The notes below the pieces were generated by a model that saw nothing but the letters and a program-made list of their open reading frames with translations, did not search any database and had not been told where the DNA came from. DNA of 16,602 nucleotides from Pseudomonadota bacterium (GTDB taxonomy: Bacteria; Pseudomonadota; Alphaproteobacteria; RF32; CAG-239), in assembly GCA_021617435.1 (NCBI GenBank), contig JAJWCP010000014.1, forward strand, positions 1-16,602, in the 5' to 3' direction. Below are positions 1 through 7,884 of this stretch, in pieces. The position numbers were made by a program, and so were the translations under genes. Each line of letters begins with the position of its first letter. The first letter of the stretch is position 1.

Positions 1-1425
1 ATCTTAATCGGTACTGCCGGTTGGGTGTTCAAAACGTTTGGCGAAGTTACGTACAGCCAAATTATGTTCCATATTTACCAACCACAATTTTTTGAGCCTC
101 GTTTAGTTGAATCTTGGGCTAAAAGAAGTATTGTTTTGGCTTTTTCCGTGGTTTTAGGCGTGAGTTTAATTTATTATGTCACCATAAAGTTACGCCCGCA
201 ATGGAAGTCATTTCTGCAACGTCTTAGCAAATACGGCGCATGGATATTTTTGTGCGGCTCATTTGTGTATACTGCTTGCCGCTTAAATTTAGTAGTGGTT
301 GCCGAATATTTTATGCACAAAAACAATTTGCAATACTCTGACTTTTATGAAACTAATTATGTGTATCCCGATAATGCAAACATTAAATTTCCTGAAGATA
401 AAAAGAATTTAATCATGATTTTTGCCGAATCTATGGAAACCGGTTTTATGAATCCGTATTATTTCGGTGATAATTTAATGCCGGAACTGACTAAGTTGGC
501 ATTAGAAAATCTTAATTTCAGTGATACCGATAAAATCGGCGGCGGTTTTCAGTTTGACGGCATTAATTTTACGCAGGGCGGATTGTTGGCTCAATATTGC
601 GGATTGCCCTTAAAAGTTCCGATGTTTGACCGCTCTGACGCCTTTAATCCTGATGGCGGATTGTTTGATTATGCGGTCTGCTTATCAGATATTTTAAATA
701 ATAACGGTTATGCGCAGTCATTTATGATTGGAACTCCGGCGGAATTTTCCGATACAGACGGATTTTTGCAAAGTCACGGTCACGTACGATTGCTTGACCA
801 ACGAGCTTTAACCGGAAAAACTCACAGCAATTTAAAACGCCATATCAAAGACGCAGATGTTTTTGAATATGCTAAGCGCGAAATTACCGCTCTTTCTGAA
901 CAAAAACGTCCGTTTGCGTTTACGATGATGACCATGGATACGCACTTTGGCACCGATACCTTTGACAAAAGAGTATGTCCTAAAAAATATCCGCGCAAAA
1001 AACGGATTAATAATGTTATTTCTTGCGGCGATATGCAGATTGCCGGTTTTGTTAAATGGATTAAAGCTCAGCCCTTTGCTGAAAACACTGTAATCGCGGT
1101 CTTGGCCGATCATTTAATGATGAAAGGCAATGTTTGGAAAAAGGGTGATGACCGCAGAGTGTTTAATTTGTTTATTAACGCGCCGCAATCGGAATATCGC
1201 TATAATCGGCGTTTTACCGCCATGGATATCTTCCCGACTTTGGTTGAAAGTTTGGGCGCTCAAATTGAGGGCAGGCGGTTAGGGCTTGGAACATCACTAT
1301 ATTCTGATGAAAAAACATTGCTTGAACAAGGTTATTCTCCGGAAGAATTAAGCGATGAACTGGCAAAGCCTTCGCGTTTGTATAATTACTTTTTGTTGGG
1401 AATTCCGTTAAATGTTGAGGATTAG
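1..1425 (+). CDS. OpgB/MdoB-family phosphoglycerol transferase (sulfatase/LTA-synthase superfamily), 5' end cut by window edge
   Basis: Predicted inner-membrane enzyme whose periplasmic domain transfers phosphoglycerol from phosphatidylglycerol to a periplasmic or surface glycan; in the OpgB family the acceptor is osmoregulated periplasmic glucan. The frame is open back to base 1, so the GTG at 25 is probably internal and the N-terminal membrane segments lie upstream. Numbering from that GTG, membrane helices are at about 35-55 and 70-92. The catalytic domain follows, with FAES (Glu135, metal), FTQGG (Thr183, the expected nucleophile) followed by an OpgB-like YCGLPL, DTHFG (His307) and ADHL (Asp361/His362, metal). 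The SHG, Cys-rich and WIKAQP blocks also match OpgB better than LtaS. The gene overlaps the next one by 14 bases, suggesting translational coupling. The family is secure; the acceptor is inferred. Confidence 0.88.
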   Translation: MLIGTAGWVFKTFGEVTYSQIMFHIYQPQFFEPRLVESWAKRSIVLAFSVVLGVSLIYYVTIKLRPQWKSFLQRLSKYGAWIFLCGSFVYTACRLNLVVVAEYFMHKNNLQYSDFYETNYVYPDNANIKFPEDKKNLIMIFAESMETGFMNPYYFGDNLMPELTKLALENLNFSDTDKIGGGFQFDGINFTQGGLLAQYCGLPLKVPMFDRSDAFNPDGGLFDYAVCLSDILNNNGYAQSFMIGTPAEFSDTDGFLQSHGHVRLLDQRALTGKTHSNLKRHIKDADVFEYAKREITALSEQKRPFAFTMMTMDTHFGTDTFDKRVCPKKYPRKKRINNVISCGDMQIAGFVKWIKAQPFAENTVIAVLADHLMMKGNVWKKGDDRRVFNLFINAPQSEYRYNRRFTAMDIFPTLVESLGAQIEGRRLGLGTSLYSDEKTLLEQGYSPEELSDELAKPSRLYNYFLLGIPLNVED

Positions 1426-2992
1426 TAATCTTAAAATTCCGCTTAATGCCGATGAGGCGGATATAAAGCGCTTGGCGGCGGAAAAACTTATGGTAGCGGA
1501 GAGTAATATCAGCAATATAGTTATGACTAAAAAATCGGTTGATGCTCGCCATAAAAGCAATATTTGTTATGTAATTTCGGTTGATTGCAAGCTTAAAAAT
1601 GAGGCTGATATTGCCTTAAATAATGATATTGAGCCCTTTAAAGATGTTGAAGAATATACATTACCGCAAGTAAAAATGCAAATTCCGCCGGTAGTAATCG
1701 GCAGTGGTCCGGCAGGTATGCTGGCGGCTCTTGCTCTGGCAGAAGCAGGTTTGTGCCCGTTGGTATTTGAGCGAGGTAAAGATGTTGATGCACGTAAAAA
1801 AGATGTTGATACATTCTGGCAAAGCGGCAACTTAAATATTGTTTCCAATGTGCAGTTCGGTGAGGGCGGCGCCGGTACATTTTCAGACGGCAAATTGATG
1901 ACCGGTATTAAAAAAGACAAGTATGTACGCAAAGTTTTGCGTGAGTTTGTAAACGCCGGAGCTCCGGAAGAAATTTTATATTTGGCCAAACCGCATATCG
2001 GCACCGATAAGCTTGTTAAAATGGTGAAAAATATTCGCCGCAAAATTGAGGATTTAGGTGGTAAGTATTACTTTGAGCATCGCTTGAGCAAACTACTTGT
2101 TAATGATGATAAAGTTATCGGTATTGAGGTAACTGACAGCTCCGGTAATGTGAAACAATTTGCGGCTGAAAATGTGGTTCTTGCTATCGGCCACAGCGCG
2201 CGCGATACCTTTGAAATGCTGTATAATCAGCAAATTCCGATAATGCAAAAACCATTTTCGGTCGGGGCGCGTATAGAGCATAAACAAAGCCTGATTAACA
2301 AGGCGCAATATGGGGCTGAAAAAATAAACGGTTTGGGTGCTGCAGATTATAAACTGGCAGTGCATCTTAAAAACGGTCGTTCCGCCTATACATTTTGCAT
2401 GTGCCCCGGCGGAAGTGTTATTGCTGCCGCTTCTGAACAAGGCAGAGTTGTAACCAACGGCATGAGCGAATACTCGCGTGGTGCCGAAAATGCCAACGCA
2501 GCGCTTTTGGTCGGGGTCGGCGAAGAGGATTTTGCCTCTAAACACCCGCTTGCCGGCATGTATTTTCAGCAAAAAATTGAAGAGGCTGCTTTTGTCGCCG
2601 GCGGCAACAATTACTATGCTCCGGCGCAGTTGGTCGGTGATTTTTTAAAGTCCTGCGAAAGTAAAAAATTAGGCGGAGTTGAGCCTTCATATAAGCCAAA
2701 AGTGGAGCTTGGCACCATTCAAAATGTTTTGCCGCCGCAAGTGATTGTCGCTATGCAGTCGGCAATTTCCGAAATGGATAAAAAACTCAAAGGTTTTGCA
2801 AGCTCTGACGCGGTATTGACCGCGCCAGAAACTCGTAGTTCGTCACCGATACGTATCCTGCGTGACGAAACTTTGCAAAGCATGGTAAAAGGGCTGTACC
2901 CGTGCGGCGAAGGAGCCGGATATGCCGGCGGCATAACTTCCGCAGCGGTTGACGGATTAAAAGTGGCAGAAGCAATAGTGTTAAAAAAGTAA
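1412..2992 (+). CDS. FAD-dependent dehydrogenase of the COG2509 type
   Basis: Predicted cytoplasmic flavoprotein of 526 residues belonging to the uncharacterised 'FAD-dependent dehydrogenase' group (COG2509, related to HI0933-like proteins). Residues 1-90 form a small lysine-rich alpha/beta domain typical of this group. The dinucleotide-binding motif is IGSGPAG (96-102), followed by a beta strand ending in Glu120-Arg121-Gly that should bind the FAD ribose. A glycine-rich FGEGGAGTFSDGK block follows. The C-terminal YPCGEGAGYAGGITSAAVDG closes the FAD site. No membrane segment or signal peptide is seen. The ATG at 1412 lies inside the end of the upstream gene (14-base overlap). The substrate of this family is not established and I do not assign one. 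A function in envelope or redox metabolism would be a guess from the neighbours only. Confidence 0.85.
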   Translation: MLRISNLKIPLNADEADIKRLAAEKLMVAESNISNIVMTKKSVDARHKSNICYVISVDCKLKNEADIALNNDIEPFKDVEEYTLPQVKMQIPPVVIGSGPAGMLAALALAEAGLCPLVFERGKDVDARKKDVDTFWQSGNLNIVSNVQFGEGGAGTFSDGKLMTGIKKDKYVRKVLREFVNAGAPEEILYLAKPHIGTDKLVKMVKNIRRKIEDLGGKYYFEHRLSKLLVNDDKVIGIEVTDSSGNVKQFAAENVVLAIGHSARDTFEMLYNQQIPIMQKPFSVGARIEHKQSLINKAQYGAEKINGLGAADYKLAVHLKNGRSAYTFCMCPGGSVIAAASEQGRVVTNGMSEYSRGAENANAALLVGVGEEDFASKHPLAGMYFQQKIEEAAFVAGGNNYYAPAQLVGDFLKSCESKKLGGVEPSYKPKVELGTIQNVLPPQVIVAMQSAISEMDKKLKGFASSDAVLTAPETRSSSPIRILRDETLQSMVKGLYPCGEGAGYAGGITSAAVDGLKVAEAIVLKK

Positions 2993-3050
2993 GATATATG
3001 CTTGCAAAACTCGTTAATATCATTAAACTTGACCGATAAGGAGAAAATAA

Positions 3051-4388
3051 ATGTCAGAATATCAGGTGTTAATGTTAGTTTGTTGCGCGGTTTCAGGATT
3101 TGCACTGCTAATGCTTGTTATGATGATGTATAAATCGGCAAAATTACGCAAGCTTGAGCTGCAACAGGCGCAAAACAATGTGTTGTTTACCGCAAATGAA
3201 AAATATATCAGCGAGTTAAAAGAGCGTTGCGCAAGCTTTGCCGTTGAAAACTCTTCTTTGCTTGCCGAAAACACCAAACTCAAATCCGACAACGAAAATC
3301 AGAAAAAATATATGGAAGAAAAACTTGCTTATTTAGAGAAGAGCAAAGACGAAATGTCGGAGCGGTTTAAAAATGTTTCCAATGAGGTTATTCAAAACCA
3401 GCAGCGCCGATTTAATGAGGAGCAGAAAAGCGTTTTAAACCTTATGCTTGAGCCGTTCAAACAGCAAATCGCCGATTTTAAGACCAAGGTAGAAAGCGCG
3501 CATGAAGATAGCTTAAAAAATAAATCTTCATTTGACGCGCAACTCAAAAATTTGCTTGATTTGAACCAAACTTTAAGTAAAGACGCCGAAGATTTAAGCG
3601 CAGCCTTAAAAGGCAACAAAAAAATTCAGGGTAATTGGGGTGAATTTCAATTGGAACGAATTTTAGAAATTTCCGGTCTTCAAAAAGGCATTAATTATGT
3701 TACGCAGGAAACTTTCCGCAATGATGAAAACCAGATGTTGCGCCCTGATGTGATTATTAAATTGCCGAATGACCGCAATGTAATTGTTGACTCCAAAGTT
3801 TCGCTCAATGACTATGTTAATTATGTGAACTGCGATGATGAACATATGCGGCAGGTCTATTTACAGCGCCATATTCAGTGCGTTAAAAAGCACATAGATG
3901 AGCTTGCCGGCAAAGATTATCAAAAGCTGATTAAAAACAATATGCTTGATTATGTGGTGATTTTTATTCCGGTTGAAAGCGCGTATGTTGAAGCGGTTAG
4001 AGCTGATAACAACCTTTACGATTATGCCTATAAAAAGAATATTGCCATTACCACTCCTTCATCGCTACTGCCGATATTGCGCACAATTGAAAATTTGTGG
4101 CAGATTGAAAGCCAAAATCGCAATGTGGCGGAAATTGCCAATATCGGCGGTTCGTTGTATGATAAAATTGTCGGCTTTGTAGAGGATATGCAACATATTG
4201 ATAAATCAATAGACAACGCCCGCAAAAATTATGATTTAGCCATGAAAAAACTTTCAACCGGTAAAGGCAATGTGTTGTCTTTAGCCGGAAAGCTCAAAGA
4301 AAAAGGAGCAAAGGTAACTAAAAATCTTGCTATAGGATATGATGATACTGAGCTTCCGCAAATTACTGAAGAGGTTGACAATGAATAA
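3051..4388 (+). CDS. rmuC: RmuC family DNA recombination-limiting protein
   Basis: Protein of 445 residues with the standard RmuC layout: one N-terminal membrane helix (about 6-27), a long charged coiled coil (about 30-190) and a conserved C-terminal domain beginning GNWGEFQLERIL (194-205). The segment RPDVIIKLP followed by VIVDSK (Asp247, Lys249) is the restriction-endonuclease-like core of the family. RmuC limits inversion recombination at short inverted repeats in E. coli and has been linked to defence and DNA repair; its exact enzymology is unsettled. A clear AAGGAG lies at 3038-3043, seven bases before the ATG. The 58-base gap upstream shows no convincing terminator, so co-transcription with the FAD gene is likely. 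The stop overlaps the next start by 8 bases. Confidence 0.92.
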   Translation: MSEYQVLMLVCCAVSGFALLMLVMMMYKSAKLRKLELQQAQNNVLFTANEKYISELKERCASFAVENSSLLAENTKLKSDNENQKKYMEEKLAYLEKSKDEMSERFKNVSNEVIQNQQRRFNEEQKSVLNLMLEPFKQQIADFKTKVESAHEDSLKNKSSFDAQLKNLLDLNQTLSKDAEDLSAALKGNKKIQGNWGEFQLERILEISGLQKGINYVTQETFRNDENQMLRPDVIIKLPNDRNVIVDSKVSLNDYVNYVNCDDEHMRQVYLQRHIQCVKKHIDELAGKDYQKLIKNNMLDYVVIFIPVESAYVEAVRADNNLYDYAYKKNIAITTPSSLLPILRTIENLWQIESQNRNVAEIANIGGSLYDKIVGFVEDMQHIDKSIDNARKNYDLAMKKLSTGKGNVLSLAGKLKEKGAKVTKNLAIGYDDTELPQITEEVDNE

Positions 4389-5457
4389 AAAAATTATATT
4401 TACCGGCGGAGGTTCAGCCGGTCACGTTACTCTTAATTTGGCACTGATTCCGGTGTTTTTGGAACAAGGTTGGAAGGTCGTTTATATCGGTTCTTACCAC
4501 GGTATTGAAAATGATTTAATCGCCAAACTGCCTGAGGTTAAATATTACCCTATTGCCACCGGCAAATTGCGGCGTTATTTTTCATGGCAGAATTTTTTGG
4601 ATATGCTTAAAATTCCGCTCGGAGTATTGCAGGCTGTTTGGATTGTGTTTAAAGAAAAACCGAACATTATTTTTTCTAAAGGTGGGTTTGTTTCGTTTCC
4701 GGTGGTTTTGGCCGGTAAAATCAACTGCTGTCCGGTAATAATGCACGAGTCAGACGTTACTCCCGGATTGGCAAACAAAATGTCATTGCCTTTTGTATCA
4801 AAATTTTTTACCACTTTTGCCGATACGGTAAATTATGTAAAAAACAAGTCTAAAGTTGAGCATATCGGACCTGTGTTGTCCGACCGTTTTAAAAACGGAA
4901 GCAAAGAAAAAGCCTGCGCTTATTGCGAGTTTGCCGCCGACAAGCCGATAATCATGGTAATCGGCGGAAGCTTGGGAGCCAAAAGCTTAAATCAGACGGT
5001 ACGCGATAATCTGCCTGAGCTTTTGCAAAAGTACCAGATTATTCATATCTGCGGCAAAGGTCAAACCGAAGAAGGTTCTGATGTTAAAGGCTATAAGCAG
5101 TTTGAGTATGTTGATACCGAGTTAAAAGATTTTATGAAAGCCGCTGATGTGGTGATTTCGCGCGCCGGTTCAAATTCTATTTTTGAACTCTTAAGTTTAT
5201 GCAAACCGATGCTTTTGGTGCCGTTGCCGGTTGGTTCAAGCCGCGGCGAGCAAATGTTGAACGCTAAGTCATTCCAAAATAAGGGGTACGCAGAAGTTGT
5301 TGCCGATGAGCAAATCAGCAATGCAACCTTGTTTTTAGACACACTAAATAAGGTTTATACCCATCGCGCGGTTTATGCGCAAAATATGCAACAGAACAAA
5401 ATGATAGCGACCAATAATAAAAAACTGGCGAAAAAAATAATACAATACGCCAAATAA
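4381..5457 (+). CDS. murG: MurG-type UDP-GlcNAc:lipid I N-acetylglucosaminyltransferase, Firmicutes-like version
   Basis: Glycosyltransferase (GT28, GT-B fold) that converts lipid I to lipid II on the inner face of the cytoplasmic membrane during peptidoglycan synthesis. An in-frame ATG exists at 4339, but the ATG at 4381 gives the canonical N-terminus and overlaps the rmuC stop by 8 bases, so 4381 is used (358 residues). Motifs: TGGGSAGH (8-15, catalytic His15), FSKGGFVSFPVV (98-109), HESDVTPGLANK (122-133), GGSLGA (195-200), SRAGSNSIFELL, and GSSRGEQMLNAKSF in the UDP-GlcNAc site. The last three match the low-GC Gram-positive form rather than the FQHKDRQQ or LPHAIDDHQ forms I expect in proteobacteria. 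It sits outside a dcw cell-wall cluster here. It could be the only MurG or a second, acquired copy; the window cannot tell. Confidence 0.86.
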   Translation: MNKKIIFTGGGSAGHVTLNLALIPVFLEQGWKVVYIGSYHGIENDLIAKLPEVKYYPIATGKLRRYFSWQNFLDMLKIPLGVLQAVWIVFKEKPNIIFSKGGFVSFPVVLAGKINCCPVIMHESDVTPGLANKMSLPFVSKFFTTFADTVNYVKNKSKVEHIGPVLSDRFKNGSKEKACAYCEFAADKPIIMVIGGSLGAKSLNQTVRDNLPELLQKYQIIHICGKGQTEEGSDVKGYKQFEYVDTELKDFMKAADVVISRAGSNSIFELLSLCKPMLLVPLPVGSSRGEQMLNAKSFQNKGYAEVVADEQISNATLFLDTLNKVYTHRAVYAQNMQQNKMIATNNKKLAKKIIQYAK

Positions 5458-5468
5458 CGGAGGACTGC

Positions 5469-6551
5469 ATGAAAATATTGGTGGGGTTAGACGGAACTAT
5501 TGATTCTGCGGTAACGGCTTATTTACTTAAAAGTCTTGGTCATAAGGTTGTCGGGGCAACCATGAAACTATGGAACAATGACAGCCGCTATGCTGAATTT
5601 TTAAAAGCCAAAGGATGCTTTAATCAGTTTCAGCAATATAATATTGAAAAAGCTAAACGCCACGCCGACATTTTGCAAATTCCGCATTATACGTTTGATT
5701 GCAGTTCCGAATTTAAATATTACGTTTTAGACTATATGAAAAAAGAATATGCCGAAGGCATAATGCCAAATCCGTGCGTAATTTGCAATTCCGTGGTTAA
5801 GTTTGGCGTGTTGCCGCAGGTGGCCAAAGTGCGCGGCATTAAGTTTGATAAATTTGCCACCGGATATTATGCCCGTGTTTCGCTTGGCAATAACGGTAGA
5901 TATTTGTTAATGCGAGGTCTGGAAAAAAAACACGATGAATCATATTATTTATATCGGCTGTCTCAGCAACAGCTTGCGCAGATGGTTTTGCCGCTTGGTT
6001 TGCACACTTATGATGAGGTTGTGTTTTTGGCGCAAAAGTTAGGTCTTGAAATAGGTGAAAACTCTAAAATGCAGAATTTTTACAGCGGTAACATGAGCGA
6101 TGTTTTGCAACAAAACAATATATTTGGTAATTTTGTTCTGCAAAACGGGACCGTTGTCGGAAGGCATTCCGGAATCTGGAAGTATAATATCGGGCAGAAA
6201 AAAGGCTTAGGCATTGAAACCGAACGCAATTTGTATGTGCTTGATATTAAACCGCAAACTAATGAAGTGGTGGTCGGTTATGAAGAAGAAGCGCTTTATA
6301 CCGGACTTTTGGCTGATAGGCTGCATTGGGTGGCGATTGATAATTTAGATGAGGAAACCGATATTTATGTTAAAGTTCGTTCGGTGCAAGAGCCGGTCAA
6401 GGCCACTGCTAAGCCTTTGCCTGATGGTACGATGCAAGTTGATTTTAGGGAGCCGCAAAAAGCGGTAACGGTTGGGCAATCAGTAGTTTTATATTACCGT
6501 GATATAATTATCGGCGGCGGAATTATTACCAAAGCATTTCGGCAGATGTAA
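5469..6551 (+). CDS. MnmA/TrmU-like protein with altered catalytic residues
   Basis: Full-length homologue (360 residues) of MnmA, which uses ATP and sulfur to make 2-thiouridine at tRNA position 34. The overall match is clear: ATMKLW (29-34), PNPCVICN (100-107), DESYYLYRLSQQQLA (156-170), IGQKKGLGIE and a C-terminal beta-barrel ending in GGGIITKA. Key residues differ. The PP-loop SGGxDS is DGTIDS (8-13), the TGHYAR histidine is Tyr133 (TGYYAR), and the block normally reading SQDICF is KMQNFY, placing Asn203 where the second catalytic (or cluster-binding) cysteine should be. Cys103 and Cys106 remain, and Cys50 and Cys78 are extra. A GGAGG ribosome site (5459-5463) lies five bases before the ATG, only 11 bases after murG. 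I consider it a paralogue of doubtful thiolase activity; the genome may hold a normal MnmA elsewhere. Confidence 0.82.
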   Translation: MKILVGLDGTIDSAVTAYLLKSLGHKVVGATMKLWNNDSRYAEFLKAKGCFNQFQQYNIEKAKRHADILQIPHYTFDCSSEFKYYVLDYMKKEYAEGIMPNPCVICNSVVKFGVLPQVAKVRGIKFDKFATGYYARVSLGNNGRYLLMRGLEKKHDESYYLYRLSQQQLAQMVLPLGLHTYDEVVFLAQKLGLEIGENSKMQNFYSGNMSDVLQQNNIFGNFVLQNGTVVGRHSGIWKYNIGQKKGLGIETERNLYVLDIKPQTNEVVVGYEEEALYTGLLADRLHWVAIDNLDEETDIYVKVRSVQEPVKATAKPLPDGTMQVDFREPQKAVTVGQSVVLYYRDIIIGGGIITKAFRQM

Positions 6552-6582
6552 ATGACAAAATGCTTGTTGTTAATAATTGTAT

Positions 6583-6610
6583 TTGACAAATAAAAAAAAA
6601 GTGTTGTAAT
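6583..6610 (+). promoter_or_regulatory. Candidate sigma-70 type promoter for the PH-domain gene
   Basis: A perfect TTGACA (6583-6588) is followed after 16 bases by TGTAAT (6605-6610, five of six consensus positions). It sits in the AT-rich 89-base gap after the mnmA-like gene and about 30 bases before the start at 6641. No GC-rich hairpin with a T-run that could end the upstream transcript was seen. Confidence 0.6.
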
Positions 6611-6640
6611 TTATAAAAAAATAATAATGGAGAGAACTAA

Positions 6641-7159
6641 ATGCTAGGAAGATACAGCTATACGGCCAGCACGCTAACCCCCGGGGAAGAAATTGAACTG
6701 GTGGGCAGACTGCATTATTTTGCTTTAATAATTCCTTTTTCATTAACGGCTCTTTCATTTATGGCGGTGTTTTGGGCTTTAGGTTATACCAGAGTTCTTA
6801 TTCATTATAATCAGCCTATATATTATTGGGCGCTGTGGTTGCCGGTAGTTGCTCTGCTGATTTTTACGATTTCTTCTTGGCTGAAACGTAATTTAATTGA
6901 AATGGTTTGCACCAATAAACGGGTGGTTAAAAGAACCGGCGTGATTAATGTTACCACTGAGGAATTGCACCGCGAACGCATTGAATCGGTTGAAATCAGG
7001 CAAAGCATTTTAGGGCGCATTTTTAACTATGGCGATATTTTGTTTTCCGGTACCGGAACTTCAAAAGTGGTGTTTCACTTTATTAATCAGCCGCGATTGA
7101 TGAAGCAGATTATTGACGCCGTAATTAATCGTCCGGTTAATTCGCGTTCAGTTGCATAA
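6641..7159 (+). CDS. Small membrane protein with a bacterial PH domain (bPH2/DUF304, YdbT-like)
   Basis: Protein of 172 residues. Two membrane helices (about 27-49 and 61-80) are followed by a cytoplasmic domain (about 82-160) with the features of the bacterial PH-like family PF03703: KRNLIEMVCTNKRVVKRTG (82-100), a VTTEELHRERIESVEI stretch (104-119), then QSILGRIFNYGDILFSGTG (121-139). This domain is known from small YdbS/YdbT-like membrane proteins of unclear role. A GGAGAG ribosome site (6629-6634) lies six bases before the ATG, and a strong promoter candidate precedes it. The gene ends inside the end of the convergent nucleosidase gene (23-base overlap of 3' ends), which leaves no room for a terminator between them. 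The family call is good; the function is not known. Confidence 0.82.
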   Translation: MLGRYSYTASTLTPGEEIELVGRLHYFALIIPFSLTALSFMAVFWALGYTRVLIHYNQPIYYWALWLPVVALLIFTISSWLKRNLIEMVCTNKRVVKRTGVINVTTEELHRERIESVEIRQSILGRIFNYGDILFSGTGTSKVVFHFINQPRLMKQIIDAVINRPVNSRSVA

Positions 7160-7766
7160 TCTTATTTAACAAAGTTTGCAAATTTTCAAATGAGGTTTCC
7201 GCCGCATTGCGCCAAAAATTGTCATACTGCTCTTGGTGGTGTTGAGCCCCCGGAGTGTCGCTGATTAAGCGCAGACTAACAAACGGAGTGTTGAGCATAA
7301 AGGCCGTTTGCGCAATGGCGGCAGATTCCATATCAACCGCCAAAGCTTCAGGAAATTTATTTTTTAGCATAGCTAACTCTTCAGGCGCGGTTATAAACTT
7401 ATCGCCGCTGATAATCAGCCCTTTTTTAATTTTAGCGTCAATCAAGGCGGTAATATTTGTGTCCGATTTATAAAATAGCGGAAAACCTTGCACTTGTCCG
7501 TACGCGTTAGGCTCGCCGCACCAAACGTCATGATAGCATACTATTTCCGCGCAAACCGTATCGCCGATGTTAAGCGAGTCGTCAAGCCCGCCGGCAACGC
7601 CTGAGTTGATAATTAAATCAGGGTGATATTCTGAAATAATTTGCGCGGCGGCAACGGCGGCGGCAACTTTGCCGATGCCGGATTTAAATACCGATACATT
7701 GGCAGATTCTAAAGTTTTTAATAATTTAATTTCTTTATCCATAGCGGCAATAATGGCAATTTTCAT
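7137..7766 (-). CDS. mtnN: 5'-methylthioadenosine/S-adenosylhomocysteine nucleosidase
   Basis: Cytosolic nucleosidase (209 residues) that cleaves adenine from MTA and SAH, removing the inhibitory by-products of SAM-dependent reactions. Motifs follow the family order: IAAMDKEI with Glu12, SGIGKVAAA (29-37), NSGVAGGLDD (54-63), YHDVWCGEPNAYGQVQG (78-94), SGDKFI (120-125), AVDMESAAIA (143-152, purine-site Glu147) and LRLISDTPG with catalytic Asp170. A TTG one codon upstream (7769) is in frame, but the ATG at 7766 is preferred because AAGGAG then lies seven bases upstream and Glu12 falls at its usual number. It is divergent from the metK-like gene, so the two adjacent genes handle SAM synthesis and SAM by-product removal. 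Its 3' end overlaps the PH-domain gene. Confidence 0.93.
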   Translation of the reverse strand: MKIAIIAAMDKEIKLLKTLESANVSVFKSGIGKVAAAVAAAQIISEYHPDLIINSGVAGGLDDSLNIGDTVCAEIVCYHDVWCGEPNAYGQVQGFPLFYKSDTNITALIDAKIKKGLIISGDKFITAPEELAMLKNKFPEALAVDMESAAIAQTAFMLNTPFVSLRLISDTPGAQHHQEQYDNFWRNAAETSFENLQTLLNKIMQLNAN

Positions 7767-7790
7767 CAAAATTCTCCTTTGCTGCTATAA

Positions 7791-7819
7791 TTTATGAAGT
7801 TTTGCTTGACAGTTGTCAA
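7791..7819 (-). promoter_or_regulatory. Candidate promoter for the nucleosidase gene
   Basis: On the minus strand TTGACA (7819 to 7814) is followed after 17 bases by CATAAA (7796 to 7791, four of six -10 positions). It would give a very short leader carrying the AAGGAG site. The -35 box is one arm of the palindrome at 7805-7820, so binding there would affect this promoter. Confidence 0.4.
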
Positions 7820-7820
7820 G
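7805..7820. promoter_or_regulatory. Perfect palindrome between divergent SAM-cycle genes (candidate operator / overlapping -35 boxes)
   Basis: CTTGACA-GT-TGTCAAG: two exactly complementary 7-base arms around a 2-base centre. Each arm contains TTGACA, one on each strand, so the site looks like two opposed -35 boxes and could also be the footprint of a dimeric regulator. For the plus strand the matching -10 is weaker (GATAAC at 7827-7832, 15-base spacer). It lies in the 136-base gap between the nucleosidase and metK-like genes. The sequence symmetry is certain; regulatory use is inferred. Confidence 0.5.
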
Positions 7821-7833
7821 GATAATGATAACC

Positions 7834-7884
7834 CCAAACTGTAATGTGTGGATTTAACCGAATTGTCCGGCACCATAAACGGAC
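7834..7884 (+). promoter_or_regulatory. Leader of the metK-like gene with two possible small stem-loops
   Basis: Two short inverted repeats lie between the palindrome and the ribosome site. CCAAAC (7834-7839) faces GTGTGG (7846-7851) with one mismatch and a 6-base loop. GTCCG (7865-7869) faces CGGAC (7880-7884) with a 10-base loop. The second stem ends six bases before AGGAG (7890-7894), which serves the ATG at 7903. A SAM-sensing leader would make sense here, but I could not match it to a known SAM riboswitch class. Confidence 0.25.

Noticed and set aside
1567..2043. A 158-codon minus-strand open frame within the FAD gene
   Set aside because: It is antisense to the conserved FAD-binding region, with proline/serine-rich low-information translation and no start signal.
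4339..4380. Upstream in-frame ATG that would lengthen MurG by 14 residues
   Set aside because: The extension lies inside the end of rmuC and the ATG at 4381 gives the canonical MurG N-terminus.
6552..6600. A-rich run at 6591-6600 considered as an intrinsic terminator for the upstream operon
   Set aside because: No GC-rich hairpin precedes it and the run is A, not T, on the plus strand. The nearby TTGACA/TGTAAT pair makes it part of a promoter region.
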